Positions 23,645-35,419 of a stretch of 64,000 nucleotides of DNA are shown here, in pieces. Each line of letters begins with the position of its first letter. Within the stretch, counting starts at the first letter, position 1. Origin of the DNA: Molossus alvarezi (lineage: Eukaryota > Chordata > Mammalia > Chiroptera > Molossidae). The notes below the pieces were generated by a model, which saw nothing but the letters and a program-made list of their open reading frames with translations, did not search any database and was not told the origin of the DNA. The DNA lies in NCBI GenBank assembly GCA_037176705.1, contig CM073886.1:18461501-18525500 (forward strand). Direction: 5' to 3'. Both the position numbers and the translations under genes were made by a program.

Positions 23645-23705
23645 TGTGTATGTGTGTGTGTGTGTGCGTGTGTGTGTGTATGTGTGTGTGTTCTCACACA
23701 CACGT
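23645..23705. repeat. (TG)n microsatellite with a CA end
   Basis: Interrupted TG repeat followed by TTCTCACACACACG, so the end is locally self-complementary. Confidence 0.95.
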
Positions 23706-24199
23706 GTTTCTCATAAACTCTTGTCTTCTCACAAAGAGGGCATTCCCAAAGAAAGAGATGAAAGAAAAATGCATAAATGCGCAATAACACATGATTAAGT
23801 TTTGACCCCATAGATTGTTAACCTTCAAAGCTAACTCTGCAGTAGCACAATATTATTATCAATAAAAGGAATTTGCTTTGCCCTTTTTTAAATTACCATA
23901 AACCGATTGACTGAGACAGAATGATGTTAATATTTAAGAAGTAGGACACTAGATTCTATTATCTCAGAAGCTCTGTCACCAGGCCCTCTCTGTAGTCCTG
24001 TTATCTAATTATTGGGCTTAAATTGCATTAGTGTGCTAGCAATTTGTCTACTACTGGAAAAGTAATTGACATTTGGGTTTACTGCTTCATATTTGGGAGA
24101 CTTGCTAGCTAGTTCCGAGGAGTCCTCCTCTGTCAGGGCAGATTAGCGTAATGTTGCCTAGAAGAAAGAAAAGAGGCTCTGTGTTTTAAGGTATGCTGC
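23706..24199. other. Unique-looking DNA, nothing recognised
   Basis: Nothing was recognised. Confidence 0.45.
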
Positions 24200-24480
24200 C
24201 TCTGTCGCGGGCTGCAATTTGGTATTAAAATTTCAGTTCTGTATCAAAGCTGATAAGTCACCTGAGATGAAATTGAACAAGGTTGTCGTGACAAAGTAAT
24301 TAATGGCATTTTTCGACTTTCAGATGACTTTAGGGGAAGCACACTCCTTCCGTTCGCCGGCTTCTGCTGCCATGTTTATAAATATGTATGCACATTTACA
24401 AAACATCTTTAACTGTTGTCAGATGTTTTTGCAGGCTCCAGATTTATGGTTCCCCTGAATTAAATAGCACCAGGTACCCT
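24200..24480. other. Repeat-free candidate conserved non-coding element
   Basis: Words such as GCTGATAAGTCACCTGAG, AAGGTTGTCGTGACAAAG, TAATTAATGGCATTTTTCG and ATTTATAAATATGTATGC-like runs have the mixed, CpG-retaining texture of developmental enhancers. Inference only. Confidence 0.35.
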
Positions 24481-24959
24481 CGGTGCACAGTTACAGGAAA
24501 GGCAGTGACGTTCCGAAATATTTCAATCGTATGGCTTCTTTGACACCACACATCACTGATAGGCAGTTCTCTCTGTGTTTTTTCTTTTCTTTGTGTAAAA
24601 ATGGAAAGCAAGGCGCCTTGGTTCTCCTATTTCTAGACTGTTTTCTGCCTCCCAGCTTTCGCTTTGTTTAAGAGAACAGTGGTGGGTGTTCACACACGTT
24701 CTGCATTTCTCCATGAAGAAGACCGCGAGAGATCACTCCAGTCTCGGGCAAGGTGGCGGAAGCCCCCGCATCAACATATTATTTGGCTCCTGTTGCCAGT
24801 TCCCCTGAGAATAATAGGCTTCTTTCACATGTATCGAGAGTAGAGTCCGGTCATCTAAACAACAGAAGATAGAAGACGTCTTGAAAGTGTTCAGAAATCG
24901 ATCAGAAGTTGGTATTGCTTTTTTTAAGACCCGAGTCACACGGGCCCTGGGAAACACCC
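24481..24959. other. Unique-looking DNA, nothing recognised
   Basis: Nothing was recognised. Confidence 0.45.
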
Positions 24960-25415
24960 CTCGCCTAGCCCTTCCACCTCCTCCCAGTCTGGCCCCGGCT
25001 CTCTGTGCTCCAGTGTTGCTGGCTGCCTCTCAGTTCCAGGAGCAAGCCAGGCTCCTTCCTGCTGCCAGGGCAATGCCGCGCTGTTCCGCCCTCCCTGGAC
25101 GCTCCTTCCCGCACCCTGTGCCAGGCCAGTTTCCCCTCATCCATTAGGGATCCGCTGAAATGTCCCCTTTTGCAAGGGCCCTTCCCTGTCAGCTCCTGCT
25201 CTGTCCTGCAAACTCTGCATCTCCGCTCCATGGCGTCTTTCTGGACTCCTGGTGTAAGGAGCACAACTTCACGTGCTCATTTCCAGTCCTGCTGCTGCTG
25301 TCCTCTGGAACGGAGGCTCTGTGGGGGCAGGGCCACTCCCTGTCGCCCTCGGTGCCACATCCCTGGCAGCTGGAAATATCAGATGATCAATATTTCTGTT
25401 GAATGTATTCATAAA
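24960..25415 (+). mobile_element. L2 LINE 3' end
   Basis: The order CCGCTGAAATGTCCCCTTTTG, CAAGGGCCCTTCCCTG, CTGGAACGGAGGCTCTGTGG, GGCAGGGCCACTCCC and ATATTTCTGTTGAATG is the L2 3' tail. The GC-rich overlapping frames here are by-products of it. Confidence 0.75.
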
Positions 25416-25696
25416 CCTTGCCCCAGTTTCAGCCACAATACCTTTTTCTTTTGAAATGATGTGGACTCTCGAGACTTTGCAGAATGGATCCAGAGAGTCC
25501 CCATGTCCTCCATACCCAGCTCTCCCCAATGGGAACCTCTTAAGTAAGTGGAATATAAAACTAATAATGGGAAGCCATGGGGTTTACCTTTCCTTTTCCC
25601 TTTTCTTGAAAAAAGTAACACACACACACAACCTTTTTGAAGTAGCACTTACATTCCTTAATAGGCTCTCACTTTAGGGGTAACTTCAATGAGTTT

Positions 25697-25911
25697 GTTT
25701 GTTTTTTTTAATCCTCACCTGAGGAAATTTTCATTGATTCTGTAGAGAGAGGAAGGGGGAGAGGGAGAGAGAGGGAAAAAAAAGCTTTGATGTGTGAGGG
25801 AAACATCTATTGGTTGCCTCCTGTCCACACCCTGACCTGGTATCAGACCCACAACCTGACCTGCAATCTAACGGGACAACGACCCAACCATCTGAGCCAC
25901 ACCAGCCAGAG
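25697..25911 (-). mobile_element. Ves SINE, CCTCAGGTGAGG-tail class
   Basis: ATCCTCACCTGAGGA near 25711-25725, GA-rich middle and head complement ending CACACCAGCCAGAG. TSD cttcRRYgagttt at 25684-25696 and 25912-25924. Confidence 0.9.
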
Positions 25912-25924
25912 CTTCGGCGAGTTT

Positions 25925-26429
25925 TGAGCAACATATTCAGCCTGTGGTCACTACATGGCCTTTGCCTTTCTTTCAAAGTAATGGTCGTTTCAGTTGATAA
26001 CTCTCATTCATTTAATTTAGTCCTTCCCTGTTTTATATTTTATACTGGGAGCTTTTCTCTCCCCTCCACTGACTTCCCTTCAAGGACAAAGTAGATTTTT
26101 TGAGCACCCGACTTTGTTTTTATATCCATAACACAGGTAAGCAGTTTGAAATGTGCTCCACTCTTAAACCGTGAATTGAAATGTCACCGAAGATGCTTTT
26201 TCTAAATGGGTGCATTTGTTTTAAAAATAAAAGTTACACAGGCCCTGCCTCCTCAAATTCTGTTTGGAGCTGCGTAGAAGTTTTCCCAGGACAGAGTTGA
26301 GTTGTGGCTCCATAGACACCAGCCAAAATGCACTCTGCTGCTGGTGGATCACTGAGTCCCTCACCTTTTCCCTTCAGCCTCCTAAGGCTTAGTGGCTTCC
26401 AAGGCTCCCGCTGTTCGGTGGGGCATTTT
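25925..26429. other. Unique-looking DNA, nothing recognised
   Basis: Nothing was recognised. Confidence 0.45.
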
Positions 26430-26600
26430 GCATAAGCCACACTTTATCTTTTATCTCCCGAGAAATGGCAGTTAATGCAATCTATGGAAAGCCATAAATG
26501 AGGCTGATAAAATTATCTAGCAGCCCAAAGGTTGCTGCTTTCATTTATCTCCACATAATGCGTAAGCTAAATGACAAGAGTAGAGGGAGGCAATCCTTTT
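26430..26600. other. Repeat-free candidate conserved non-coding element
   Basis: TGGCAGTTAATGCAATCTATGG, CATAAATGAGGCTGATAAAATT and CATTTATCTCCACATAATGCG resemble clustered homeodomain or GATA-like sites. Inference only. Confidence 0.35.
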
Positions 26601-26957
26601 GACAGGGGATGCTACCTGGAGTGAGCACGCCAAGGTGGTTTATTTCCCTTCAGTTTTTGGAGGAAGGTGGTTAAGAGAGGGTTGCAGGAGAGGAGGTTCA
26701 AGGAGGGATTACTTTGCAAAATTGTTCTCCTGGGGTCACAGCATCCCTATGGAATAGATTGCCAGATATTGATATAATTATTTGCCTCGTTGAATGATAG
26801 TGCCCTTCCCATTTGATGTGTAGATTATAGAAAGGTGACCGTAGAGATGAAGTTTATAAGAGTGAGTCTGAATTCTTAGATTACGTCATAAGAATTTTTT
26901 TCCTAACTTTAGAAGGATATCGTAGTCATTAATCTCTGTATATATGTATGTGTACAT
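26601..26957. other. Unique-looking DNA, nothing recognised
   Basis: Nothing was recognised. Confidence 0.45.

Positions 26958-26986
<29 letters not shown>
26958..26986. repeat. (CA)n microsatellite abutting a MITE
   Basis: An uninterrupted CA array runs directly into the first bases of the mariner-type terminal repeat. Confidence 0.97.
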
Positions 26987-26990
<4 letters not shown>

Positions 26991-27116
26991 GTGGGGCAAA
27001 ATAGGTTTACAGTTATTCATATGGACATTAATACAGTAATTAATAAATACTAATACAAGAATAAACTCTTGTATTTCACGTACTCACAACTGTAAACCTA
27101 CTTTTGCCACACCCTG
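26987..27116. mobile_element. 130-bp mariner-type MITE
   Basis: Terminal inverted repeats of about 28 bp: left CAGGGTGGGGCAAAATAGG then TTTACAGTT; right, read inward, CAGGGTGTGGCAAAAGTAGG then TTTACAGTT. They differ by one base and one indel. The interior is AT-rich and non-coding. TA follows the right end at 27117-27118; on the left the expected TA is replaced by the CA array. The TIR sequence and TA flank point to Tc1/mariner; the subfamily is not assigned. Confidence 0.85.
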
Positions 27117-27420
27117 TATATAAATGGCTCTTGGAATAAATATAGATATTAATCTCTCTTGGAATAAATATATATTTATATACAATATCGATTCTTATAT
27201 TTATCTGAAGTTCAGTTCCTTTTATTTCTACTCATAGATATATAGTATAATTAATATATAGTAATATATAATATAAAAGGTTGTATTGTATATATTATTT
27301 CTTAAATCAATAATAAATACAATATAGATTATCATTTCATTTTTGTAAAGTTATCATTGTTCTAACAATGCATAATTATGGGTAACAATATGTTGGGTGA
27401 TGGATTATGAATTTTTTAAG
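27117..27420. other. AT-rich stretch
   Basis: Very AT-rich with TATA and ATATATTT runs and a small tandem duplication of CTCTTGGAATAAATATA near 27127 and 27157. No gene. Confidence 0.7.
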
Positions 27421-30260
27421 TTTTTTTCCTTTTTATACTTGCGCTTGGCTTAATTTTCTTGTGGAAACAAATCTATCACACTGAAAGAAAAGATTATACT
27501 CATTAAGAAGAATGTGGCTTAGAGTGTAGAAGTGAACATAGTTGGCGTCTCCATTTACTTCTTTATTGAACCAACGTACGTTTAGTGCCTATGGTGGGCC
27601 TGGTACTTGACTGGACCTTGAGTGGAAGATGACATCCACCTGGTACCGGCTCCTCTGGGCCTCATCTCCCTCCTTCCCTGTCCCATCCCGGAACTAGGGA
27701 CCCCTACAGACATGATGCTGTCCCCTTCATCACGCGCAGTGCCTGGTGGGCATCAGTCGCCTGACTACCATGAGGAAGGGCTCACACGCGTGTGCATGGC
27801 GGGTGTGCTTCACCGGCCTGCAAGCTTTGAAATTAAAGTCAGGACTTTTCACAGACAACACAACCTCATCCTTAGCTCTTCTGGAGACAGTGGGATCTCC
27901 GGAAAAACTGGTTTCCCTCCTGTGAAGCTGGGGGTGGATGTGTCTGCCTCCTTTGCCTGGGGCACATCCTATTTCATTTCCTCGGCCCCCCACCCCCACT
28001 CCCTATAGTGTGTCCCAGACCTTGAGGCTTCGAGTCTGTTTCTCATCCGGCCATTTAGGCTCTGGTAGAATTTATACATTTTTCATATTTTTGTGATCTG
28101 ACAGGGTCTGTAGGCGTTTGTAATGTTTGCTTTTACATAATCTTACAGCCTGAAGGGGAGCTTTGAAAAGGCTTTCCAAAGTTTTTGAGAGGGAGTGTGG
28201 ATATCTCAGTGTTTCTTCCTGCACAGAGTGGGGTACACTGGGGACAGGAGAAGTGTTAGCATCTATGTGACAAGCTGAGCAATTCCCCTTCCCAGAGGGG
28301 GTTTGGTTGGTGTGTAGCTGCTGGAGAAGGAGGAAGCGTCTCCACACACCGTGCAACGTGCTGGTGAAGAGGGGCCACGCTTCGTGGAACTGCCAAGCCC
28401 CAACCCACAGGTAGCACTTGGACTGTGTACTTGTTCCCCTGGACTCTGGGCATCTTATCAGTCTGGACCCCTGCGTACCTGTAGAGAAACTTATCAAGAC
28501 CTTAAAATGCACATCACTTCCAGACTTCCTAGTAGCAGGTCTGTTTTCTCAGTGTAAGTTGAGCTAAATGCCATCTCATCTAGCCTACGCAACGTTTCTG
28601 GTCTGAGAGGAAGGGCAAAGCAAGCAATTTGCAGATAAAGCCAGACATGAGTAAGCTGGGAAAACCGTGCAGGTGTATAAAACGTATCACCAGTATGACA
28701 CCCCACCTTCCTCCAGCCCTAGGCTCAACCCACTTCCCTCCAGAGCTCTTCCCAGCTGTCAAGGGAGCTGGGAGTGGAAAGGAGGAGCAAGCCCTAGGCT
28801 GGGTGACATAGTGATGCTCTTGCTTAGAAGCAGGCTGCGAACCAGATGATGCCTCAGGTCCTTCTGGCCTGGGCTGATGTTCCAATTGCTCATCTTTCAG
28901 TGGGGCAGAGAGAACCCAGACACATTCGAAAGTCTGCACAGTTTCCTATGAGCCCCACTGCCCGACTCCTGCTTGGCCCAGACCGTTCCCGTTAGGTTGA
29001 CCCACCAGGGCCAGCACACCTGCTGCTTTTGGGAGTGAGAGCTCATCTTTCTGTTGCTTTGGGCTTTAAAAAATATTATTTTGTAAACTCTTTTCTTCCC
29101 TTTCTCTGGATAGCAATGCTGCAAAGTTAGAAATATTACAAAGGTCCAACAGTAAGCCTGGAGTTTTCGGGATGTGGACACAGCGTTCTCAACTCCACAT
29201 AGTCCCCAAGCTCAGTGTTGTAGGGGAAGAGAAATGTCCTTCTTTCCTACCTTTTCTAAGTCAGCAGCTATGACACCTGTAATAAGAGATTTAACAAGAG
29301 AAAAGCGTACAGTTATTTCATATGAATTTCACACGATAAAGGAGCCTTCATAAGGAAATGAAGACCCAAAGAGACGATCAAACCTGAGTGATTTTGACTG
29401 GGTTTGATGAACAGCGGAAAGTCATGGACGGAAATGGTGGGACAAAGCCTATGATGTAAGAGTGGTGAATGGGAGAACTTAGGGCCTGTTCGTCCAGATT
29501 CCCCTCGCAGTGCCTCTGTCTTCGGAGGTGAGGAGATAAGGAGGTAAGCAGGGTTGTAGGATCTGCTTCAGATGAGGGTCAGAAGGTCCTTTTTGCACAT
29601 GCTGTTTCTCACATTCCTTCAGCTTGCAGTATTCCATCGGCCACCGTGCCGTGTCTGGGGGCAGCATGTCCTGCACCCCGTCAGCATGAGGCACTCTGGG
29701 GGGCCTGGGTCCGTGGAACCGCTTCACCTTCTCTCCAGACAACAAGGCCAATTTCTTTTTTTTCTTTCAAGAGACCTTGTATTTCAGCTCCACAGTTGAA
29801 GAACTTACTGTCACAGGAAAAACTGAACCAAGCAGAGGGGAGAGCATCCCTTTGGTTTTGACACCAAGAAAGACACATGGCCCCGGGCGGCCTGCTCACA
29901 TTACTGGTCAAGGAAGATCTTAGACTCTTGCAACAGGGGACGTGGCCTGATGGCACAGCCAGGGCAGGTGCCATGTTCTGCTTCTTTTGGGTCAAGTGTC
30001 TTCCTTTTATTGATGCCTCAGTTCTAGCAATGGTTGGGCTTCTATATTTGTTAGGAATCGTTTTAGCAGCAAGTGACGGAAAACTTGAACAATAGACTGA
30101 TCTCCCTGTCTCAAGACAAGCTGACATAGGCATACATTCCCTATTAGGTACAGATCTTCCTGTCGTCCGGCACATATCACAAATTGTATTCCTAAAAGTA
30201 TGCAAGATATGGATACTGCACAGTCTTTGAAATTACATGGATGCGTGCATGTGTATATGT
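27421..30260. other. Unique-looking DNA, nothing recognised
   Basis: The longest repeat-poor block. Overlapping frames on both strands (for example 128 codons at 27622-28008 plus and 174 codons at 29681-30205 minus) show no known domain or coherent exon pattern. Confidence 0.45.
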
Positions 30261-30275
30261 GCATACATACATTTA

Positions 30276-30507
30276 TTTTTTGTAGATTTTTTTTTAAATA
30301 AGTTTTTATTGATTTTATAGAGAGAGAGGAAGGGAGAGAGAGATAGAAACATGGATGGGAGAGAGAAGCATCCATCGGCTGCCTCCCGCAAGCCCCCTAC
30401 TGGGGGATTGAGCCTGAAACCTGGGCATGTGCCCTGACCTGGATTTGAGCCAGGGCCTCTCAGTCCACGGGATGACATTCAGTCCACTGAGCCACACCAG
30501 CTGGGCT
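30276..30507 (-). mobile_element. Ves SINE
   Basis: Tail TTTTTATTGATTTTATAG, GA-rich region, and head complement GAGCCACACCAGCTGGGC at the right. Approximate TSD gYRtacatRcattta on both sides. Confidence 0.92.
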
Positions 30508-30522
30508 GTGTACATGCATTTA

Positions 30523-30984
30523 GAACATAAATGTTCGCTGGTATGATGGTGGGGTAATTTATTGGGTGTCTGTAAGATTTCTGCATAGAACACATATTTT
30601 TAGACTTTCCCCCACCCAAAGCAATGTGTCGTATTTTCAATATGAAAAAAAGGCAAGAGAAAAAGACCAGTAGTAAAGAAATCTCTCTGTTATTTATGGA
30701 GACTTGAAGCACCAACTGTTTAGAATAATCGTTTTACATAATGAGGCAGACCTGGAAGGCCTTTCCTGTTAAGAGTGAAATATGCTAATTTCATGTTCAC
30801 CTCTGTGGTCACCTGAAGACATCCCTGAGTCATGACCTTGCAGCCCTGTACAAAGTTGTCACCTTGGATGAGCCAAAAGGTACCTCATTTTGAACTGTAA
30901 TGCTTAAAATATAAGTCTTGTCACTAACTGTACTTTCCATTTATTACTATGTATGAGCATTTAAATACAAAACTTTATATATCA
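30523..30984. other. Unique-looking DNA, nothing recognised
   Basis: Nothing was recognised. Confidence 0.45.
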
Positions 30985-30997
30985 AATTTTCTTTTTA

Positions 30998-31196
30998 AAA
31001 TTTTTTTTTCTTTATTGATTTTAGAGAGAGAGGAAGGGGGAGAGAGAGAGATAGAAACATCGATTGTCCGCCTCCTGCATACCCCCCACTGGGGATCAGG
31101 CCCACAACCTGAGCATGTGCCCTGACCAGGAATCAAACCAGTGACCTCTTGGTGCATGGGTTGATGCTTTAACCACTGAGCCATACTGGCCAGGCC
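30998..31196 (-). mobile_element. Ves SINE, CGACCCATGCACC class
   Basis: TTTATTGATTTTAGAGAGAG, CATCGAT, GATCAGGCCCACAACC and head complement ending ACTGGCCAGGC. Low-complexity TSD near aRttttcttttta. Confidence 0.93.
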
Positions 31197-31400
31197 GATT
31201 TTTCTTTTTATTATGTAATGTCTTTTCTGTCGAGGGTCGGGGAAGGGAGTTTAATCAGCCCTGTTTTGAACCTTAAATGTGTTTTTCTTGGTGGCCTTGT
31301 CAAATGCTCTCATGCTTTGATTGTATCATGTTGATGGCTTCAGTGGGTAAATGAAATGTGATGCTTCCCTCAGCCCTGTTCAGGAAACACTGGCCAACTA

Positions 31401-31924
31401 CAGTGTAGCCACCCCCTACTCCCCATCTGCGGATGTGCTTTCTGCAGTTTCAATTACTCAGCCAATCATGGTCTAAACATATTAAAGGAAAAATTCCAGA
31501 AGTAAACAATTCATCAGCTCTCCCTTGCACGCTGTTTTGAGTAGTGTGATGAAATCTCACGCCATCCCTCCATCCCGCCTTGGAACTGAATCATCCCTCT
31601 GTCCACACTGCAGACACGCCCTGCCCTTTGTCACTCAGTAGCTGTCTTGGTTATGATCGACTGTCCTGGTATCACGGTGCTTGTGTTCAAGTCACCCTTA
31701 ATTTACTTAATCATGCCACTCAGTACCATTCACGTAACTTTATTACAGCATATTGTTATAATTGTTTTTTAGTTTTAGTTGTTACTGTGCCTAATTTATA
31801 AATTAAACTTTATGAGAGGTGTGAATGTATAGGAGAAAAAACATAGTATATATAGAGGTCAAGGCTATCCCCCGTTTCAGGCATCCACTGGGTGTATATC
31901 CTAGCTGGATTAGGGGGACTGCTG
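31401..31924 (+). mobile_element. MER2-like Tigger (pogo-type) non-autonomous element
   Basis: Left end CAGTGTAGCCACCCCCTAC; right end, read inward, CAGCAGTCCCCCTAATCC. TA lies on both sides (31399-31400 and 31925-31926). Internal landmarks include TGTGCCTAATTTATAAATTA, AACATAGTATATATAGAG and TCAGGCATCCACTGGG, also found in the larger copy at 49.5-51.2 kb. About 524 bp with no transposase frame. Confidence 0.85.
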
Positions 31925-31926
31925 TA

Positions 31927-32313
31927 CTTACTGCATGTTTGAAAATGTCCCGGACAGCAGCCCAGCCGTGTTTGAATGTCCATGGTCGACTTTCTTGTTG
32001 CTATGACAGTCTAACACTCATGATGGTGATGGTACCCTCCCTCTGCCTGTGTGTGCTACTAAGTTGCTGAAGAGTTGCATAAATCATGCCCATTGTTTAT
32101 AATACATATCTAAGTGATATATGTACCTCAGAGCCACTGGACCATGCTCTTATTTCAACTTGATGAAGAGAAGAAAGAGTGTTGGATGGTTAAGTAGTTT
32201 TGTGCCATGGGAAACCCTTTCGAGTCTGGGGCCAGTCTCTCCCTGCCCTTTTGTCCTTTAAGTTAACCTTCTCCTACTCTTAGGCCCATTTACCATACTT
32301 ATCCTCTCATGAA
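31927..32313. other. Unique-looking DNA, nothing recognised
   Basis: Nothing was recognised. Confidence 0.45.
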
Positions 32314-32315
32314 GT

Positions 32316-32548
32316 CAGTTTCTCACCCTTGGCACTACTGACACTGTGGGCTGGGTAAATCTTTGTTAGGGGCGAGAGGACGTAGCGGCGGATGCTGTCC
32401 TGTGTGTTACAAGATACTTAGCACATCCCTGCTCTCTACCCAGTAGAGGCCATGAGCACTCAACCCCCTCGCTGTGATAACCCAGATGTCCCTAGGTATT
32501 GCCACATGTGCCCTGGGAAAATACCCCTGACCGAGAATCATTGCTCTG
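32316..32548. mobile_element. hAT-Charlie-type MITE
   Basis: Left CAGTTTCTCACCC; the right end reads inward as CAGAGCAATGATTCTCGG. Internal GGCACTACTGACACTGTGGG, ACAAGATACTTAGCA and TGCCACATGTGCCCTGGG are known parts of a common old hAT MITE. No matching 8-bp TSD was seen, as expected for an old copy. Confidence 0.6.
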
Positions 32549-32556
32549 AGCACGTC

Positions 32557-34599
32557 CCATTCATCTCTCAGACCTTTTCTCCAGCCTCGCCCAGATTTAT
32601 GTATTGTACCCCAACAACACAGTTCCTCCGATGGGCCAAACTCCTTGTCACTGAGACATTTCATATTCTGTCTCTCTCTCTTTCCTTTACCTACCACCCA
32701 CCTCCATTCCTTATCCTCAGAGTCTTTAACATGCTAATGTGCACTAGTAATCTCCAAGGATGAGAGAGCGTTTTCTAGACATCAAGCGATAGTGAGAGGG
32801 CATCACTTCCTAAATTTGTTTACTTCACATGAACTTACCTGACTTCCTTTCTTCCCTTAAAGACCCTGCCTTCTCTATAATGTTCTTAGGCTGGCAGGGG
32901 AGTTGTTCCCTTCTCTGGGTTTTCTTAGCACACTGATGTCACCCCCTCCTTGTAGACTAGGTCCTGTATGAGGATGGTGTGGGCACATCTTCAAGCTCTT
33001 TGAAAACAAGCATCCCGTCTCATTCAACCTGGTGTCCTTTCTTGCATGGAGGAGGAGCCGTGTAAACATTTCAGTCAACTGCATTGATAACCCAAGATCA
33101 ATCCACTTGCTATTATGCCCGTTGATGAGATTCACAAAACAATCATAGCAGAGTAAAATGTGGATCGTTCTTAAACTGTAAAATCAAAACCATAGAGATT
33201 GTACGCATCTAGAAAGCAGAGATGACATCTTTCCTTCATTTGTACCCTCTCTGTGGATCCTTAAAAGGAAATGGGCACAAGTGATCGGACTTGTCGAAAG
33301 AGTAGGTTCTAATTGATAGTTGCAATATTCTCCAAGCCCACCAGCACCATCTCTTCCCCTGAGCTGCCACAGCGTTCGAGAGCTAACTGCTTTATTGGGC
33401 TTAGTCTTTTTTCCTGATTAGCCTCCGCTAGAAATGTTGATGAGCTACCGTTTCCAACTCTTGAGTGAGCAGAAGCCAAGTATTCAACAAATTCTAGTGG
33501 TAACTGGGATTTTATAACCTTGGCTTTTATTTTCTCTTTTTCTAGTCTAGGCAGCATCTCATTCCTGGTTATAATCCCGGAGCCAGCTTTTGTTTGTATG
33601 TCTTTATTTCCTTTACCCGGCATGCTTGAACACTGGAAAGCAAGCTCTTTCTTTTTCCTACATAGGTGCCTCTGAATGGTTTATATTTTTAAATGTGACC
33701 TTACTTGAATGTTGACTTTCTGAAAACTTGTCCCTGCTTCACTTTTTTTCCCCCCCTCTCCCTTTCGAAGCATTTCTTTGATAACCAGCATGGTCTTCTG
33801 TTCTTTCTATTTTCCTTCTGACGATTCACCTTTTGCCCACTTAAACTGAAGCCCTTTGGTGTCTGCTTGGAATTTTGGCAGTTCAAGTTCAAAAGAAAGC
33901 CCTCTTGAGGTAACCTGTTCTGACATACCCACATCTTAACACAAAGCTTTGCTGGATTAATGGGTTGGATAAAAACATCACTTTGCTTCAGTCCTGTTCA
34001 CCTCTGTGTGTAAGGGTGGTGCTCTGTCTATTCATTTGGGGGATTTTTTAAATAGAATGTGTCTGAATCTGGAAACAGGTGTTATTTTATCGAATGTCCC
34101 ACTTTCAGAGGTATATTGGAGAACAAAAATTGTTGCCAAAAATGTCTGAATGCTACCACTGTATTTCCGTTATTTTAGTATGCGTTCATTCTTTTATTAA
34201 CTTTTCTGAAACAAAGGGAGCTGTTATAAAGTTGATGTTTTGTCCAGTCTCTTGTGCTCTCTTAGAACTAGACAACATGATAATAAAACATTTACTTATT
34301 AATAGGACTGAGCCCTTATTTAGGAGAATACAAGGTAACTAACCAAGTGGGGAGTTGATTTGAAATTTACAACTTGACTCCCCTGTCCCCAGTCCCTTTG
34401 CCTCTTAAAGCTGACAGGGTGTCACTGGTGTGTGGACACTGGGACTCTGGGCATCTCCTATTGTGGTACTCCATGGCACAGTAGCCATGTCTGCATAACC
34501 TACTTCTCTTTGAGGGCACGACTTTCTCTCTCTCTCTTTGCTTCAGTATTACAGAGGAGCCTGCCAAATACGTTGAATGAATGCACACATGAAGGAAAC
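32557..34599. other. Unique-looking DNA, nothing recognised
   Basis: Some stretches (near 32560-32740 and 33150-33290) feel L2-like but could not be confirmed. No exon. Confidence 0.4.
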
Positions 34600-34611
34600 A
34601 TTGAATAATTG

Positions 34612-34775
34612 GTCCCTGGCTGGGTAGCCTAGTTGATTAGGGCATTATTCCTATACACCAAGGTTGCGGGTTCAATTCCCAGTCAGGACATCATATACAA
34701 GAATCAACCAATGAATGGATAAATAAGTGTTACAACAAGCCAATCTCTCTCTCTCAAATCAATTAAAAGAAGAAG
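34612..34775 (+). mobile_element. Short tRNA-derived SINE, TATACACCAAGG head type
   Basis: GTCCCTGGCTGGGTAGCCTAG, CATTATTCCTATACACCAAGG, B box GGGTTCAATTCCC, short CT stretch and A tail. TSD ttgRataatYRg at 34601-34612 and 34776-34787. Shorter middle than standard Ves. Confidence 0.88.
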
Positions 34776-34787
34776 TTGGATAATCAG

Positions 34788-35210
34788 TGACAAAAGGAAT
34801 TTTGAAAGGAATGTGTTCTTCCTTTTCATGCTATTAGTGTGGTCCAATACAAGTTGTTTTTATCAGTTTATTTGCTGAACCAACATGTATTTTCACTAGA
34901 ATAACATTTTAAAATGCCCATCCATTCCTCTTTGGCATGCCAGGTGAATTCTAGAGTCATTCATTGAGTTAAGTGTGTAAATAGGACTGGCTAGCTATGT
35001 TGATTTGTTTTTAAAAAGAGGAGAACTTGCTTTTGCTACACCTACTTCATAACATGCATGATATCATAGTTCCAAATGAAAGGTGTGTGTCAATGGATTA
35101 AATATTGCCATCCCTTGTGACATCCACAGGTTCTCAAGATTAGTTCATCTACTAACAATAAAGCCAGATTCCCCATTAAGGTTTTTAGTAAGTCCCAAAT
35201 AGAGTCAGTT
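34788..35210. other. Unique-looking DNA, nothing recognised
   Basis: Nothing was recognised. Confidence 0.45.
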
Positions 35211-35263
35211 GAAGGAAGAAGAAGAAGAAGAAGAAGAAGAAGAAGAAGAAGAAGAAGAAGAAG

Positions 35264-35294
<31 letters not shown>

Positions 35295-35412
35295 CCAAGA
35301 AGACCAAGAAGGAGGAGGAGAAAGGGGAAGAGGAGGAGGAGGAGGAGGAGGAGAAGAAAAGGAGTAAGATGAAGAACAACAAGAAGGAGGAGTAGGAGGA
35401 GGTGGAGGAAGA
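35211..35412. repeat. (GAA)n and GGA-rich polypurine tract
   Basis: About 26 GAA units at 35215-35293, followed by an imperfect GGA/GAA stretch to about 35412. The strand is almost pure purine for about 200 nt. Opposite-strand frames of poly-leucine, poly-phenylalanine and poly-serine are artefacts of this tract. Confidence 0.98.
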
Positions 35413-35419
35413 TTATACA

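Noticed and set aside
25005..25454. 149-codon plus-strand frame in GC-rich DNA, first thought to be an exon
   Set aside because: The sequence follows the L2 3' end; frames are open on both strands because of base composition.
27622..28008. 128-codon plus-strand frame
   Set aside because: A minus-strand frame covers the same bases; no domain recognised.
29681..30205. 174-codon minus-strand frame, the longest of the window
   Set aside because: No recognisable domain, overlaps frames on the other strand, and no consistent splice or promoter context. Left as unannotated DNA.
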